Source of the DNA: Alphaproteobacteria bacterium
Lineage (GTDB): Bacteria; Pseudomonadota; Alphaproteobacteria; Micropepsales; Micropepsaceae
Direction of reading: 5' to 3'
Assembly: GCA_021325375.1 (NCBI GenBank)
Contig: JAJPHG010000025.1
Location: 124,001 to 188,000, forward strand
DNA length: 64,000 bases
In this document: positions 7,528 to 14,769 of the stretch, piece by piece
Layout of the letters: every line of letters begins with the position of its first letter
Position numbering within the stretch: the stretch's first letter is position 1
Program-made: the position numbers and the translations under genes
The notes under the pieces: generated by a model
The model's database searches: none
Told to the model about the DNA's origin: nothing
What the model saw: the letters and a program-made list of their open reading frames with translations, nothing else

Positions 7528-8778
7528 TCACACATATCCTACGGAAGGACGGGTTGCGGGACGGGACGACGAACGCTCGAGGACGCCCGGCACGTGCCAG
7601 CGGCCCTCGGGACGGATGATGACGAAGGGATCGGTGCCGAGCTTGATGGCATTGGGATGCGGCTCGGCCTCGATCAGCACCTCGACGTAATCGAAATCGG
7701 AAAAGACGAACGACTTGCCGCCCTCGAACGGCTTGGCGCCGAAGCGGGCCCAGAAATCGAGCAGACGGCGCTGCGCGTGGCCGTAGATGCGCCGGTATCC
7801 CTTGACGCGGCAGAGCTCGATCGCGGCCTTGACCACCATGAAGGAGATGCGCGTGTTGCGGAACTCCTTGCGCACCGCCAGCCGCTCCATCTTCGCGAAG
7901 TCGGCGAAGAAGCGCACGCGGATGCACGCCACCGGCTCGTCGCCCGAATAGCCGATCAGATGCGCGGCCATCATGTCGTTGCCGTCGAATTCCTCCTCGA
8001 ACGGGCATTGCTGCTCGCCGATATAGACGGCGCTGCGGATGCTGGCGACGCGCAACAGGTCGCTGAACTCGCGCGCGACGCTCACCGACAGCGTGTGGTG
8101 CTCCTTCTGTCGACCATAAGTGTCGTAGAGCGGCTGAACGGGAGGCTTGGCCCGGGCGCGTTCGTAGACATAGAGATGCGGCGCCTCGATGCCGTCGATG
8201 ATCGTGTCCTGGCGGAAGCCCAGCGTCTCGGTGAAGCGCCGGCCGTCGGGCGTGGTCGCGCGCGTGTAGAGTGCCACGCCGTCGAACGGCGCGGCCGAGA
8301 ATTTCTCCACCACCAGCGTCACCGCCGGCGCCAGCGTTCCGGGCGCGAACGTCGCCCAGAAATAGATGCCCGCAGGCCGCTCGCCGGGCTTGGCCAGCAT
8401 CGCCGGATCGGGATCGGAACAGTCCAGCGTGCGCTCCGCCAGAGCCCTAAGACCCTGTTTGGTCAGCAGAAGAACGGCCGCGAAACCTTCGGGCCTGGGA
8501 TCGGCGGGATCGAACGACGATTTGCGCGCGATTGCCCAAAGAGAGTAGGGGTTGGCCTCCACCACGCGTTGCACGGCACCGCGATCCGCCATGCCGGCGA
8601 TGTGATCCCGCGCCAATTCGCACAAATGCCCGATCATTTCCACGGGTGGTTGAAAAATGACCAGCCGCCGCGCCCAGCGTGCCGGGTCGAGTTGGTTAAG
8701 CGGGTGGCTTTTACCCTGAACCGGCGCAGCACCGCACTGCGTGTCAGACCGAATGAGAGACAGAGAATGTTCCGTCAT
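7528..8778 (-). CDS. double-domain GNAT acyltransferase (copy A)
   Basis: A 416-residue protein. The C-terminal domain, about residues 230-395, is a GNAT fold with IRSAVYIGEQQCPFEEEFDG, then HLIGYSGDEPVACIRVRFFA and KMERLAVRKEFRNTRI. Residues about 40-205 look like a second, more degenerate acyltransferase-like domain (ATTPDGRRFTETLGF resembles the end of a GNAT fold). The protein at 14770-16032 is a clear paralogue with the same layout and a shared PGVL...RPAT tail. The gene is divergent from a LysR gene with 59 bases between starts and coupled to a cysteine hydrolase. The acyl donor and acceptor are unknown; N-acyl amino acid or autoinducer-like synthesis is one possibility. Confidence 0.82.
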   Translation of the reverse strand: MTEHSLSLIRSDTQCGAAPVQGKSHPLNQLDPARWARRLVIFQPPVEMIGHLCELARDHIAGMADRGAVQRVVEANPYSLWAIARKSSFDPADPRPEGFAAVLLLTKQGLRALAERTLDCSDPDPAMLAKPGERPAGIYFWATFAPGTLAPAVTLVVEKFSAAPFDGVALYTRATTPDGRRFTETLGFRQDTIIDGIEAPHLYVYERARAKPPVQPLYDTYGRQKEHHTLSVSVAREFSDLLRVASIRSAVYIGEQQCPFEEEFDGNDMMAAHLIGYSGDEPVACIRVRFFADFAKMERLAVRKEFRNTRISFMVVKAAIELCRVKGYRRIYGHAQRRLLDFWARFGAKPFEGGKSFVFSDFDYVEVLIEAEPHPNAIKLGTDPFVIIRPEGRWHVPGVLERSSSRPATRPSVGYV

Positions 8779-8837
8779 TGGTTCTACCCCACCGCTAGTT
8801 TCGTGTGTATGTTTTAGTGGAAGGAAGGCTGGTAGGT

Positions 8838-9914
8838 ATGCGGACGGCAGGTGAACGGCCCGTTCTCGCGGGTGAACAGGCGCTCAAGCCCCAGGCCGGG
8901 CAGTTGCTCGACTGGGAGAGCGCGCACCTGTTCCTGGAACTCGTGCGCTGCAAGAGCTTTCGCGCGGCTGCGGAACATGTCGGCCTCTCGGTGAATGCGC
9001 TTCGCAAGCGTATTAGCGGCTTCGAAAAATCGCTGGGCGTGACGCTGGTCACGCGTCACGTCGACGGCGTGCGCGTGACGGCCGAGGGCGACAAGATCCT
9101 CGCCGCGGCCAACAAGATGGAAGAAGCGGCCCGCGCGCTGGTGCAGGCGCGCGACTCCACCGACCTCACGGTCGCGGGCAAGGTCCGCTTCGGCGTGACC
9201 GAGGGCCTCGGCACGCTGTGGATCGCGCCCAACCTCGTCGAGTTCCAGCGCGCCAACCCGAAGCTGCTGCTCGACGTCAACTGCGCGATGCGCTCGGCCG
9301 ACGTGCTGCGCATGGAAGTGGACATCGCGGTGCAGCTCATCCGGCCGGCCGCGCAGGAGCTTCGCATCGTCAAGCTCGGCCAGATGCATCTCGTGCTCTT
9401 CGCCGCCCAGTCCTATATCGACATCTACGGCATGCCCAAGACGGTCGCCGATCTGCAGAACCATCGCATCGTCATCCAGGCGGATGAGGACGACAAATGG
9501 CAGGCGCTCTACAACCGTCTTTTCCCGGGCGTGAAGCCGGAAGGGCTGGTGTCGCTGCGCACCAATGTCAGCAGCGCGCATTACTGGTCGATCGTCAACG
9601 GCGCCGGCATCGGCATGCTGCCCACCTATGTCTACACGATCGGCGCGCCGATCGTTCCCGTCGTCCTCGACGTCGACGTCCATGTGCCCCTCGACATCTG
9701 GATGACCTATCACGTCGATGCGGCGCGCATTCCGCGCGTGCGCCGCCTTGCCGATCTTCTGATCGCGTCGTTCTCTCCCAGGCACTTCCCCTGGTTCCGC
9801 GACGAGTTCATCGCGCCGGCCGACCTCGCCAAGGCCTATACCGGCAAGACGCTGGCCAATCCTTTCGCCGGCTTCGCCCGGATGGAGAACGGCCGGGTTA
9901 AACGATCGGAATGA
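8838..9914 (+). CDS. LysR-family transcriptional regulator (copy B)
   Basis: A 358-residue LysR regulator and paralogue of the one at 595-1662. The helix-turn-helix is at about residues 27-85 (FLELVRCKSFRAAAEHVGLS) and is followed by VTLVTRHVDGVRVTAEGD. The effector domain contains VRFGVTEGLGTLWIAPNLVE and GAGIGMLPTYVYTIGAP. The ATG at 8838 is preferred over an upstream start at 8805 because GGAAGG lies about 10 bases before it. The gene is divergent from GNAT copy A across only 59 bases, the usual arrangement for a LysR protein that controls the divergent gene. The effector is unknown; a product of the local acyltransferase or polyketide pathway is a reasonable guess. Confidence 0.9.
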   Translation: MRTAGERPVLAGEQALKPQAGQLLDWESAHLFLELVRCKSFRAAAEHVGLSVNALRKRISGFEKSLGVTLVTRHVDGVRVTAEGDKILAAANKMEEAARALVQARDSTDLTVAGKVRFGVTEGLGTLWIAPNLVEFQRANPKLLLDVNCAMRSADVLRMEVDIAVQLIRPAAQELRIVKLGQMHLVLFAAQSYIDIYGMPKTVADLQNHRIVIQADEDDKWQALYNRLFPGVKPEGLVSLRTNVSSAHYWSIVNGAGIGMLPTYVYTIGAPIVPVVLDVDVHVPLDIWMTYHVDAARIPRVRRLADLLIASFSPRHFPWFRDEFIAPADLAKAYTGKTLANPFAGFARMENGRVKRSE

Positions 9915-10097
9915 ACGGCCGAACCGGCTTCGCGGTCAACCTGGTGTTGCTTTTTTTGACACATGAGCGACGCGCGCAAATGAAAAGCTTGGTTTTTTTC
10001 TCTCAAAAAACAGAAACGAAATAGTCTCGTCCAAATACTGGCGAAAGCGTGGCTGTATATGGCAGTTAACTACGCTGTTCTTTTTTAGCAAATCTCG

Positions 10098-10133
10098 TTG
10101 ACAAATTCTCACCGTGCAATGATTGATATCAAT
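10098..10133 (+). promoter_or_regulatory. candidate promoter and operator of XRE regulator B
   Basis: A consensus -35 box TTGACA at 10098-10103 is followed, after an AT-rich spacer, by ATTGATATCAAT at 10122-10133, a perfect 12-base palindrome that covers the likely -10 region. This position suits autorepression by the downstream XRE protein. The 9915-10097 stretch before it is AT-rich for this genome, with runs of T and A, and holds no gene. The -10 assignment is uncertain because the spacing is about 19 bases. Confidence 0.45.
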
Positions 10134-10152
10134 GCAAAAGGATTCGGGTACA

Positions 10153-10563
10153 ATGCACAAGACCAACGCGCGCTCTGCGTCTCCTACGTTCAATGCAAGA
10201 AACGCCAATGCTTACGACGACCATGTCGCCAAGCGTATCCGCATGGCGCGCAAGGCGCGCGGTATGAGCCAGACCGAGTTCGGAGAGCCGCTCGGCATCA
10301 GCTTCCAGCAGATCCAGAAATACGAGAGCGGCAAGAACCGCGTCAGCGCCGGCCGCCTCTTCGAGATGGCCAACCTGCTCGAGGTCGACATCTCCTATTT
10401 CTTCGAAGGCCTCGAGCCGATCAGCCGCTCCAAGAAGCCGCTGCCCGTCGTGCTCTCGAGCGCCGAGGAGCTCTACGCCAAGTTCTGCAGCATCAAGAGC
10501 CCGGGCGTGCGCAAGCACGTGCTGCGCCTGGTCTCGGTGATGTCGCAGGCGGACGAAGAATAG
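10153..10563 (+). CDS. XRE-family transcriptional regulator (copy B)
   Basis: A 136-residue regulator with an XRE helix-turn-helix at about residues 22-80 (VAKRIRMARKARGMSQTEFG, then FQQIQKYESGKNRVSAGRLF). The domain ends in ISYFFEGL and is followed by a helical C-terminal segment. It is a relative of the regulators at 1837 and 53836. Three starts are in frame: TTG 10123, ATG 10132 and ATG 10153. I prefer 10153 because AAAGGA lies about 10 bases upstream and because the candidate promoter overlaps the earlier starts. The next gene begins 23 bases after the stop, so the two are probably transcribed together. Confidence 0.88.
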   Translation: MHKTNARSASPTFNARNANAYDDHVAKRIRMARKARGMSQTEFGEPLGISFQQIQKYESGKNRVSAGRLFEMANLLEVDISYFFEGLEPISRSKKPLPVVLSSAEELYAKFCSIKSPGVRKHVLRLVSVMSQADEE

Positions 10564-10586
10564 CCCCGCATCTCCTCAACGCCGTC

Positions 10587-11315
10587 GTGATCGGCTGGAC
10601 CGCGCTCGCGGTCCTGCTCGCGCCCGCGCAGCTCGCCGTCAGCGCGCCTTATGGCCGCCACAGGCGCGGCGGCTGGGGCCCCGGCATCTCCAACCGCCTC
10701 GCCTGGTTCGCGATGGAGAGCGTGTCGCTCGTGCTCTTCGCCGCGCTCTTTCTAAATGGTTCCGCGCCCAAATCGCCCGCGTCGTGGATCTTCTTCGCGG
10801 CGTGGACGGCGCATTACGCCAACCGCGCGCTCATCTATCCCTGGCGGCTGAAGACGCGCGGCCGGACGATGCCGCTCGCCGTCGCCGCTTGCGCCGTCGC
10901 GTTCAATCTCGTCAATGCGGGATTGAACGGCTTTTATCTCGGCAATGTCGCCTATCCGGCAAGCTGGATCGCCGATTGGCGCTTCATCTGTGGACTGACG
11001 ATCTTCCTGGCCGGGGCGGCGCTCAACATCTGGGCGGACAACCGCCTGATCGCGTTGCGCGCGGATGGCGACGCCGCCCGCTATCGCATTCCGCGCGGCG
11101 GCGCCTTCGAACGCGTCTCCTGCCCCAACCATCTGGGCGAGATCGTGGAGTGGTCGGGCTTCGCGCTGATGTGCTGGAACGGACCGGCGCTGGCTTTCGC
11201 GGTCTGGACGGCGGCCAATCTGGGCCCGCGCGCGCTTGCGCATCACCGCTGGTACAAGGCGCGCTTCGCGGACTATCCCGCGCGGCGCAAGGCGCTCGTC
11301 CCGCTGGTTCTCTAG
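10587..11315 (+). CDS. steroid 5-alpha-reductase-family membrane protein
   Basis: A protein of about 242 residues with six or seven hydrophobic segments. The C-terminal signature matches the 3-oxo-5-alpha-steroid 4-dehydrogenase family: YRIPRGGAFERVSCPNHLGE, EWSGFALMCW and a final HHRWYKARFADYPARRKAL. Family members reduce an enone double bond in sterol-like or polyprenyl lipids with NADPH at the membrane. The start is uncertain; GTG at 10587 is the first plausible in-frame start after the XRE stop, and the frame is open further upstream through the XRE gene. The true substrate in bacteria is usually unknown, and a hydrophobic lipid substrate is likely. Confidence 0.82.
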   Translation: MIGWTALAVLLAPAQLAVSAPYGRHRRGGWGPGISNRLAWFAMESVSLVLFAALFLNGSAPKSPASWIFFAAWTAHYANRALIYPWRLKTRGRTMPLAVAACAVAFNLVNAGLNGFYLGNVAYPASWIADWRFICGLTIFLAGAALNIWADNRLIALRADGDAARYRIPRGGAFERVSCPNHLGEIVEWSGFALMCWNGPALAFAVWTAANLGPRALAHHRWYKARFADYPARRKALVPLVL

Positions 11316-11320
11316 AAGCG

Positions 11321-12109
11321 TCACTGCGGCAGGTAGTCGTTCGCCTCGATGAGCTTGAACCCCGGCATCTCGCTCACGCATTGGCGCAGCAGGAAGCCGT
11401 GGCCGGAGCCGTAGAACACGACCACGCGGTCGCCGGGCTTGGCGCGCTGCACGAGATTGGCGCAGATGAGGAAGTTGCGGCGGTACCATTGGGTGAGAAG
11501 CTCGGCGCCGGGCTGCTCGCTTCCGCCGCCCACCTTCAGCATCAGCCGATAGAAGCCGTTGTCGCCCGCGACGCGGCCGGGATCGTTGAGATAGCGCAGG
11601 ACGCCGCCGACGCTGCCCTTGGCCAGCAGGTCGTCCTGCATCTTGACCGCCGTTTCGACCTGCGCGTTCGCCTCGGCGAGGAGCCCGTCCCGGCCGTGCG
11701 CTTTCGCGTAGGCCATCACCGCGTCGTAGGGAAAGTCGCCGTCGGCGTCGATGCCGTCCACGCGCGCGAGCCCGGCCTCCTTGGCGAGGCGGAAGCCGAG
11801 CTGGACGACCTCGTTGCGCGACGGCGCGAGCGTGCCCTTGAGATAGGCGTCGTAGCGCTGGTTCACGAGATCGGACGGCCACTCGGCCGCGACCATTGTC
11901 GGCTTGAATTTCGCCAGCGCGCCGGTGACGGCGGCGATCTCGCCCTGCCGTTTGGGCGCGAGCATGTCGTCGGCCCGGACGTTATGCAGGTCTTGGCCGG
12001 GATTGTTCATGTGGAAGCCGCCCACGATCATCACCGAGACGGGTTCGTCGGCGAGCGCCGCCATGGGCAGGAAAGCCAAGGCGGCCAGGACGAATGCTTC
12101 GCGCAGCAT
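11321..12109 (-). CDS. DUF5694 (TraB-like) exported protein
   Basis: A 262-residue protein with an N-terminal signal peptide (MLREAFVLAALAFLPMAALA) and a mature part that fits DUF5694: SVMIVGGFHMNNPGQD near the start, KPTMVAAEWPSD, and VVVFYGSGHGFLLRQCV near the end. These GxH and E motifs recall TraB/PrgY-like folds, for which peptidase activity has been suggested, but the function of DUF5694 is not established. It converges with the steroid-reductase-like gene with only 5 bases between the ends. It is likely periplasmic. Confidence 0.8.
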   Translation of the reverse strand: MLREAFVLAALAFLPMAALADEPVSVMIVGGFHMNNPGQDLHNVRADDMLAPKRQGEIAAVTGALAKFKPTMVAAEWPSDLVNQRYDAYLKGTLAPSRNEVVQLGFRLAKEAGLARVDGIDADGDFPYDAVMAYAKAHGRDGLLAEANAQVETAVKMQDDLLAKGSVGGVLRYLNDPGRVAGDNGFYRLMLKVGGGSEQPGAELLTQWYRRNFLICANLVQRAKPGDRVVVFYGSGHGFLLRQCVSEMPGFKLIEANDYLPQ

Positions 12110-12227
12110 GGGATGCTCCCCTTTTTCGAGCCATGCTCATCTAGGGGCGAAGACTTGGTGCGCGGAAATGCGCCGCGCCCGCTCCAGCCATGCGCCGCGG
12201 TCGCACGCCGAAACTAGAGCGCGCGCC

Positions 12228-12635
12228 CTATCCCGGCCAGATCGCCGACATCACCATGAGGATGCCGATCAGCGACGCCAGCCAGATCAGCGTGCGCAGG
12301 AACGGAACGGCGAAGACATAGGCCGGGATGTAAAGGAGCCGCGCCCACACATAGATCTGCGCGCCGAGCACGGAGGCGGGATTGGTCTTGTCGAGCGCGT
12401 GGGCGAGGAGGACGGCCGCGGCGAAGAGCGCGAAGGTCTCGAGGAAGTTGCGATAGGCGCGTTCCAGCCGCCCGGCCATCTTGCCCAGCGGCGCGCCGGG
12501 GTCGTCGCGCGGTCCGGCGGCCCAGGGCATGCCCCTGGTGCCGACGCTTGCCAGGACGGCGATGAGGAGTTGGACGATGCCGAGCGCGATGGCGCAGAAC
12601 AGCATCTGAAGCTCGGTCGAAACGGTCGTATCCAT
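12228..12635 (-). CDS. MAPEG-family membrane protein
   Basis: A 135-residue integral membrane protein with four hydrophobic segments and the MAPEG pattern: the first helix LQMLFCAIALGIVQLL, then the conserved RLERAYRNFLETFALFAAAV, and YVWARLLYIPAYV. MAPEG proteins include eicosanoid and glutathione-dependent membrane enzymes; bacterial members act on hydrophobic electrophiles or peroxides, or have unknown roles. It is divergent from the sulfotransferase gene with only 38 bases between starts. No glutathione-specific evidence beyond the family is visible. Confidence 0.85.
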   Translation of the reverse strand: MDTTVSTELQMLFCAIALGIVQLLIAVLASVGTRGMPWAAGPRDDPGAPLGKMAGRLERAYRNFLETFALFAAAVLLAHALDKTNPASVLGAQIYVWARLLYIPAYVFAVPFLRTLIWLASLIGILMVMSAIWPG

Positions 12636-12673
12636 GTTGGCCCCCTGTTGCCCGAATAGCCTATCATAGCGCG

Positions 12674-13321
12674 ATGAGCGCGCCCGTCCATTTCCTGCAT
12701 ATCCGCAAGACCGGCGGCATGGCGCTGAAGGCGGGTTTGAGCCCGGTCGCAGCGGAGCGGGGCTTGCTCCTGCACGAACACGGCACGACGCTCGCCCAGG
12801 TGCCGGCGGGCGAGCGCGTCGTCTTCGTCGTGCGCGATCCCGTGGCGCGGTTCGTGAGCGGTTTCAACAGCCGCCTGCGCATGGGACGCCCGCTGTTCGA
12901 CCGGCCGTGGAACGCCGCCGAAGCCGAAGCCTTCGCCGCCTTCAAGACGCCGGACGCGCTGGCGCAGGCGCTCGACGCCCGCGCGCCCGCGGCGCTGGCG
13001 GCGATGAGCGGGATCCGCCACGTCAATCAGCCCTTGTCGGACTGGCTGGTCTCCGAAGCTTATTTGCGCGAAAGGCAGGACGACATCGTCTGGGTGGGAC
13101 GCACCGAGACGCTGGCCGCCGATCTCGAGGAGATCAAGCGGCGCCTCGATCTGCCGCCATCGCTGCGTCTTCCCGAGGACGAGGTCTCGTCGCATCGCAC
13201 GCCGCACGGCATGCAGACGCAGCTGAGCGCCACGGGTCGCGCGGCGCTGGAGCGCTGGTACGAAGCCGATTTGCGGATGCTCGGGTTCTTGGAAAGCGTG
13301 CGCGAAACCTTGCGCAAATAA
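12674..13321 (+). CDS. sulfotransferase-family protein
   Basis: A 215-residue protein with the two PAPS-binding signatures of the sulfotransferase superfamily: a P-loop-like FLHIRKTGGMALK at residues 7-19 and the 3'-phosphate motif VFVVRDPVARFVSGFNSR at about 54-71. It is shorter than many cytosolic sulfotransferases but similar to bacterial sulfotransferase-family/Stf0-like single-domain proteins. It would transfer sulfate from PAPS to a hydroxyl or amine on an unknown acceptor, for example a glycan or small lipid. A strong hairpin terminator follows 3 bases after the stop. Confidence 0.82.
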   Translation: MSAPVHFLHIRKTGGMALKAGLSPVAAERGLLLHEHGTTLAQVPAGERVVFVVRDPVARFVSGFNSRLRMGRPLFDRPWNAAEAEAFAAFKTPDALAQALDARAPAALAAMSGIRHVNQPLSDWLVSEAYLRERQDDIVWVGRTETLAADLEEIKRRLDLPPSLRLPEDEVSSHRTPHGMQTQLSATGRAALERWYEADLRMLGFLESVRETLRK

Positions 13322-13324
13322 AAA

Positions 13325-13353
13325 GCCCCGGAGCGCGAGCTCCGGGGCCTTTC
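13325..13353. terminator. bidirectional intrinsic terminator
   Basis: The 10-base perfect stem GCCCCGGAGC / GCTCCGGGGC closes a GCGA loop. It is flanked by AAATAAAAA on the left and CTTTC on the right. Read leftward it is a classical terminator with a T-rich tail for the beta-helix gene; read rightward it ends the sulfotransferase gene with a weaker tail. Confidence 0.85.
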
Positions 13354-13370
13354 ATCGTAGAGTTGGGATT

Positions 13371-14378
13371 TTAAGACGCGGGCATCGAACCCAGCGTACC
13401 GGTGCCGGCACCGTTGTCGCTGATGTTGTTGTTGCCGAACGAGGTCATCACGGACGCGCCGACCTGCTTGAAGCCCGTCGTGTTCTCGAAGAGCTGCGAG
13501 TTGCCGATGCGCAGGATGGCGTTGGAGAAGCCGTTGGCGTTGATGCCGACATTGTTGCCCGAAACCTGGCTGTGGTCGACGCTCACCGTCACCGGGACGG
13601 CGCCCGCCGCGTTGACGTTGACCGAAGCGACGCCGCCATTGACGTTGTTGGTGACCTCGCTGCGGGTGATCGCCACGTTGATCGCCGTGCCGCCGAGCGT
13701 GCCGTCGGCGCGGACGCCGGCGTTGTTCGTCGTGATCACGGAATTGTCGATCGACGCATTGACCGTCGCCGTGCCGGCCTGGGTCTGGATCAGGACGCCG
13801 CCGCCCGTGCCGGCGCCGACGCTGCCCGTGCCGTTGGCCTGGATGGTCGTGTTGTCGATGACGAGGCTTTCCGCCGTGCCGGACGAAGGCGCGAAGTTGA
13901 TGCCGTAGCCGTTGGGCGAGCCGCCCGTGAAGTTGCGGATCACGCAGTTCTGCACGATCAGCGCGCGCCCGGCGATGAACTTGATGCCGTTCAGGCTGTT
14001 CGAGCCGATCGGGCCGCCGTCGATCTGCAGGCCGCGCACGACGACGACGCAGTTCGGATCGGTCGAGCAATTGACGGTGACGCCGTTGGTGCCGGCGACC
14101 AGGATGCCGCCTTCGCCGACGCCTTCATCGGCCAGCGTGATCGCCTTGACGACGGTGACCGCGCCGAATCCGCCCGGATCGAGCGTGTCGATCTCGCCGC
14201 CCGCCGCGGTCTTGGCAATCGCGCCCGGGAAGGTCTTGCAGGGTGCCGTGCGCGAGCACGGATTGACGTCGTCGCCGACGCCGGAAATCCAGGTGCGCGT
14301 CGCCTGCGCCGACGCGGCAGTTGGCGCCAGGAACGTGGCGGCGCACGCCAATGCCAGAATAATTCCGCTAACCCTCAT
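13371..14378 (-). CDS. secreted right-handed beta-helix repeat protein
   Basis: A 335-residue protein with a signal peptide (about residues 1-24, ending ASA-Q) and a body of short turns rich in Asn, Gly, Thr and Val typical of parallel beta-helix (pectate-lyase-like) proteins: SNSLNGIKFIAGRALIVQNC, VIDNTTIQANG, SIDNSVITTNNAG, SVDHSQVSGNNVG, RIGNSQLFENTTG. A pair of Cys residues near the N-terminus (NPCSRTAPCKTF) and another pair in NCSTDPNC may form disulfides. No catalytic Asp cluster of polysaccharide lyases is evident, so it may be a structural or surface-binding protein. It ends in a strong terminator. Confidence 0.8.
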   Translation of the reverse strand: MRVSGIILALACAATFLAPTAASAQATRTWISGVGDDVNPCSRTAPCKTFPGAIAKTAAGGEIDTLDPGGFGAVTVVKAITLADEGVGEGGILVAGTNGVTVNCSTDPNCVVVVRGLQIDGGPIGSNSLNGIKFIAGRALIVQNCVIRNFTGGSPNGYGINFAPSSGTAESLVIDNTTIQANGTGSVGAGTGGGVLIQTQAGTATVNASIDNSVITTNNAGVRADGTLGGTAINVAITRSEVTNNVNGGVASVNVNAAGAVPVTVSVDHSQVSGNNVGINANGFSNAILRIGNSQLFENTTGFKQVGASVMTSFGNNNISDNGAGTGTLGSMPAS

Positions 14379-14769
14379 GACGTTCTCCTCGGTCCGTGGT
14401 CGTCCTCCCCCAGTGGGAGGTTTCGCTCACGAATAGAAAGCTTAGACATGGTTTCCTGCTCTGTAAATCGTCATGATTTCGTAGCAATTCCAATCACCTA
14501 CATGGCGAAGCAACGCGAGATTACGGCTTGTTGAGTAATTTTCTTTGCACCGCTCAACCGCCGTGCGAGGCCCTGCCGCAAGAAACCGGTAACGGCTGTT
14601 TTTGTATTCTACCTAGGGGCGACAATGGGTTAGCGCGCGGGGTTTCGCGGACGCAACCAGTCCTGGTTGTACTTTTTTGTATAGCCCCGCGTGCCGTGAC
14701 GAGAGCCAAGAAAGCCGTTGCATGGAACGGTCTTCGGGAAGAAAATGACCACAACTTGCGAGTTTCAAG
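14379..14769. other. 391-base divergent intergenic region before GNAT copy B
   Basis: No gene is supported here. The region separates the beta-helix gene (leftward) from GNAT copy B (rightward) and is AT-richer than its surroundings between about 14430 and 14530. It holds a hairpin followed by a T-run at 14654-14680, and the G/C-rich arms GCGCGGGG (about 14635) and CCCCGCG (about 14685) enclose that hairpin. It probably carries both promoters. Confidence 0.5.
14654..14680 (+). promoter_or_regulatory. terminator-like hairpin in the leader of GNAT copy B
   Basis: The perfect stem CAACCAG-TC-CTGGTTG at 14654-14669 is followed by TAC and a run of six T. It stands about 90 bases before the GNAT start and points toward that gene. 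If transcription starts upstream it could act as an attenuator; alternatively the dyad is a protein-binding site. The loop of two bases is very tight for an RNA hairpin, so in RNA the stem would open by one pair. Confidence 0.4.
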
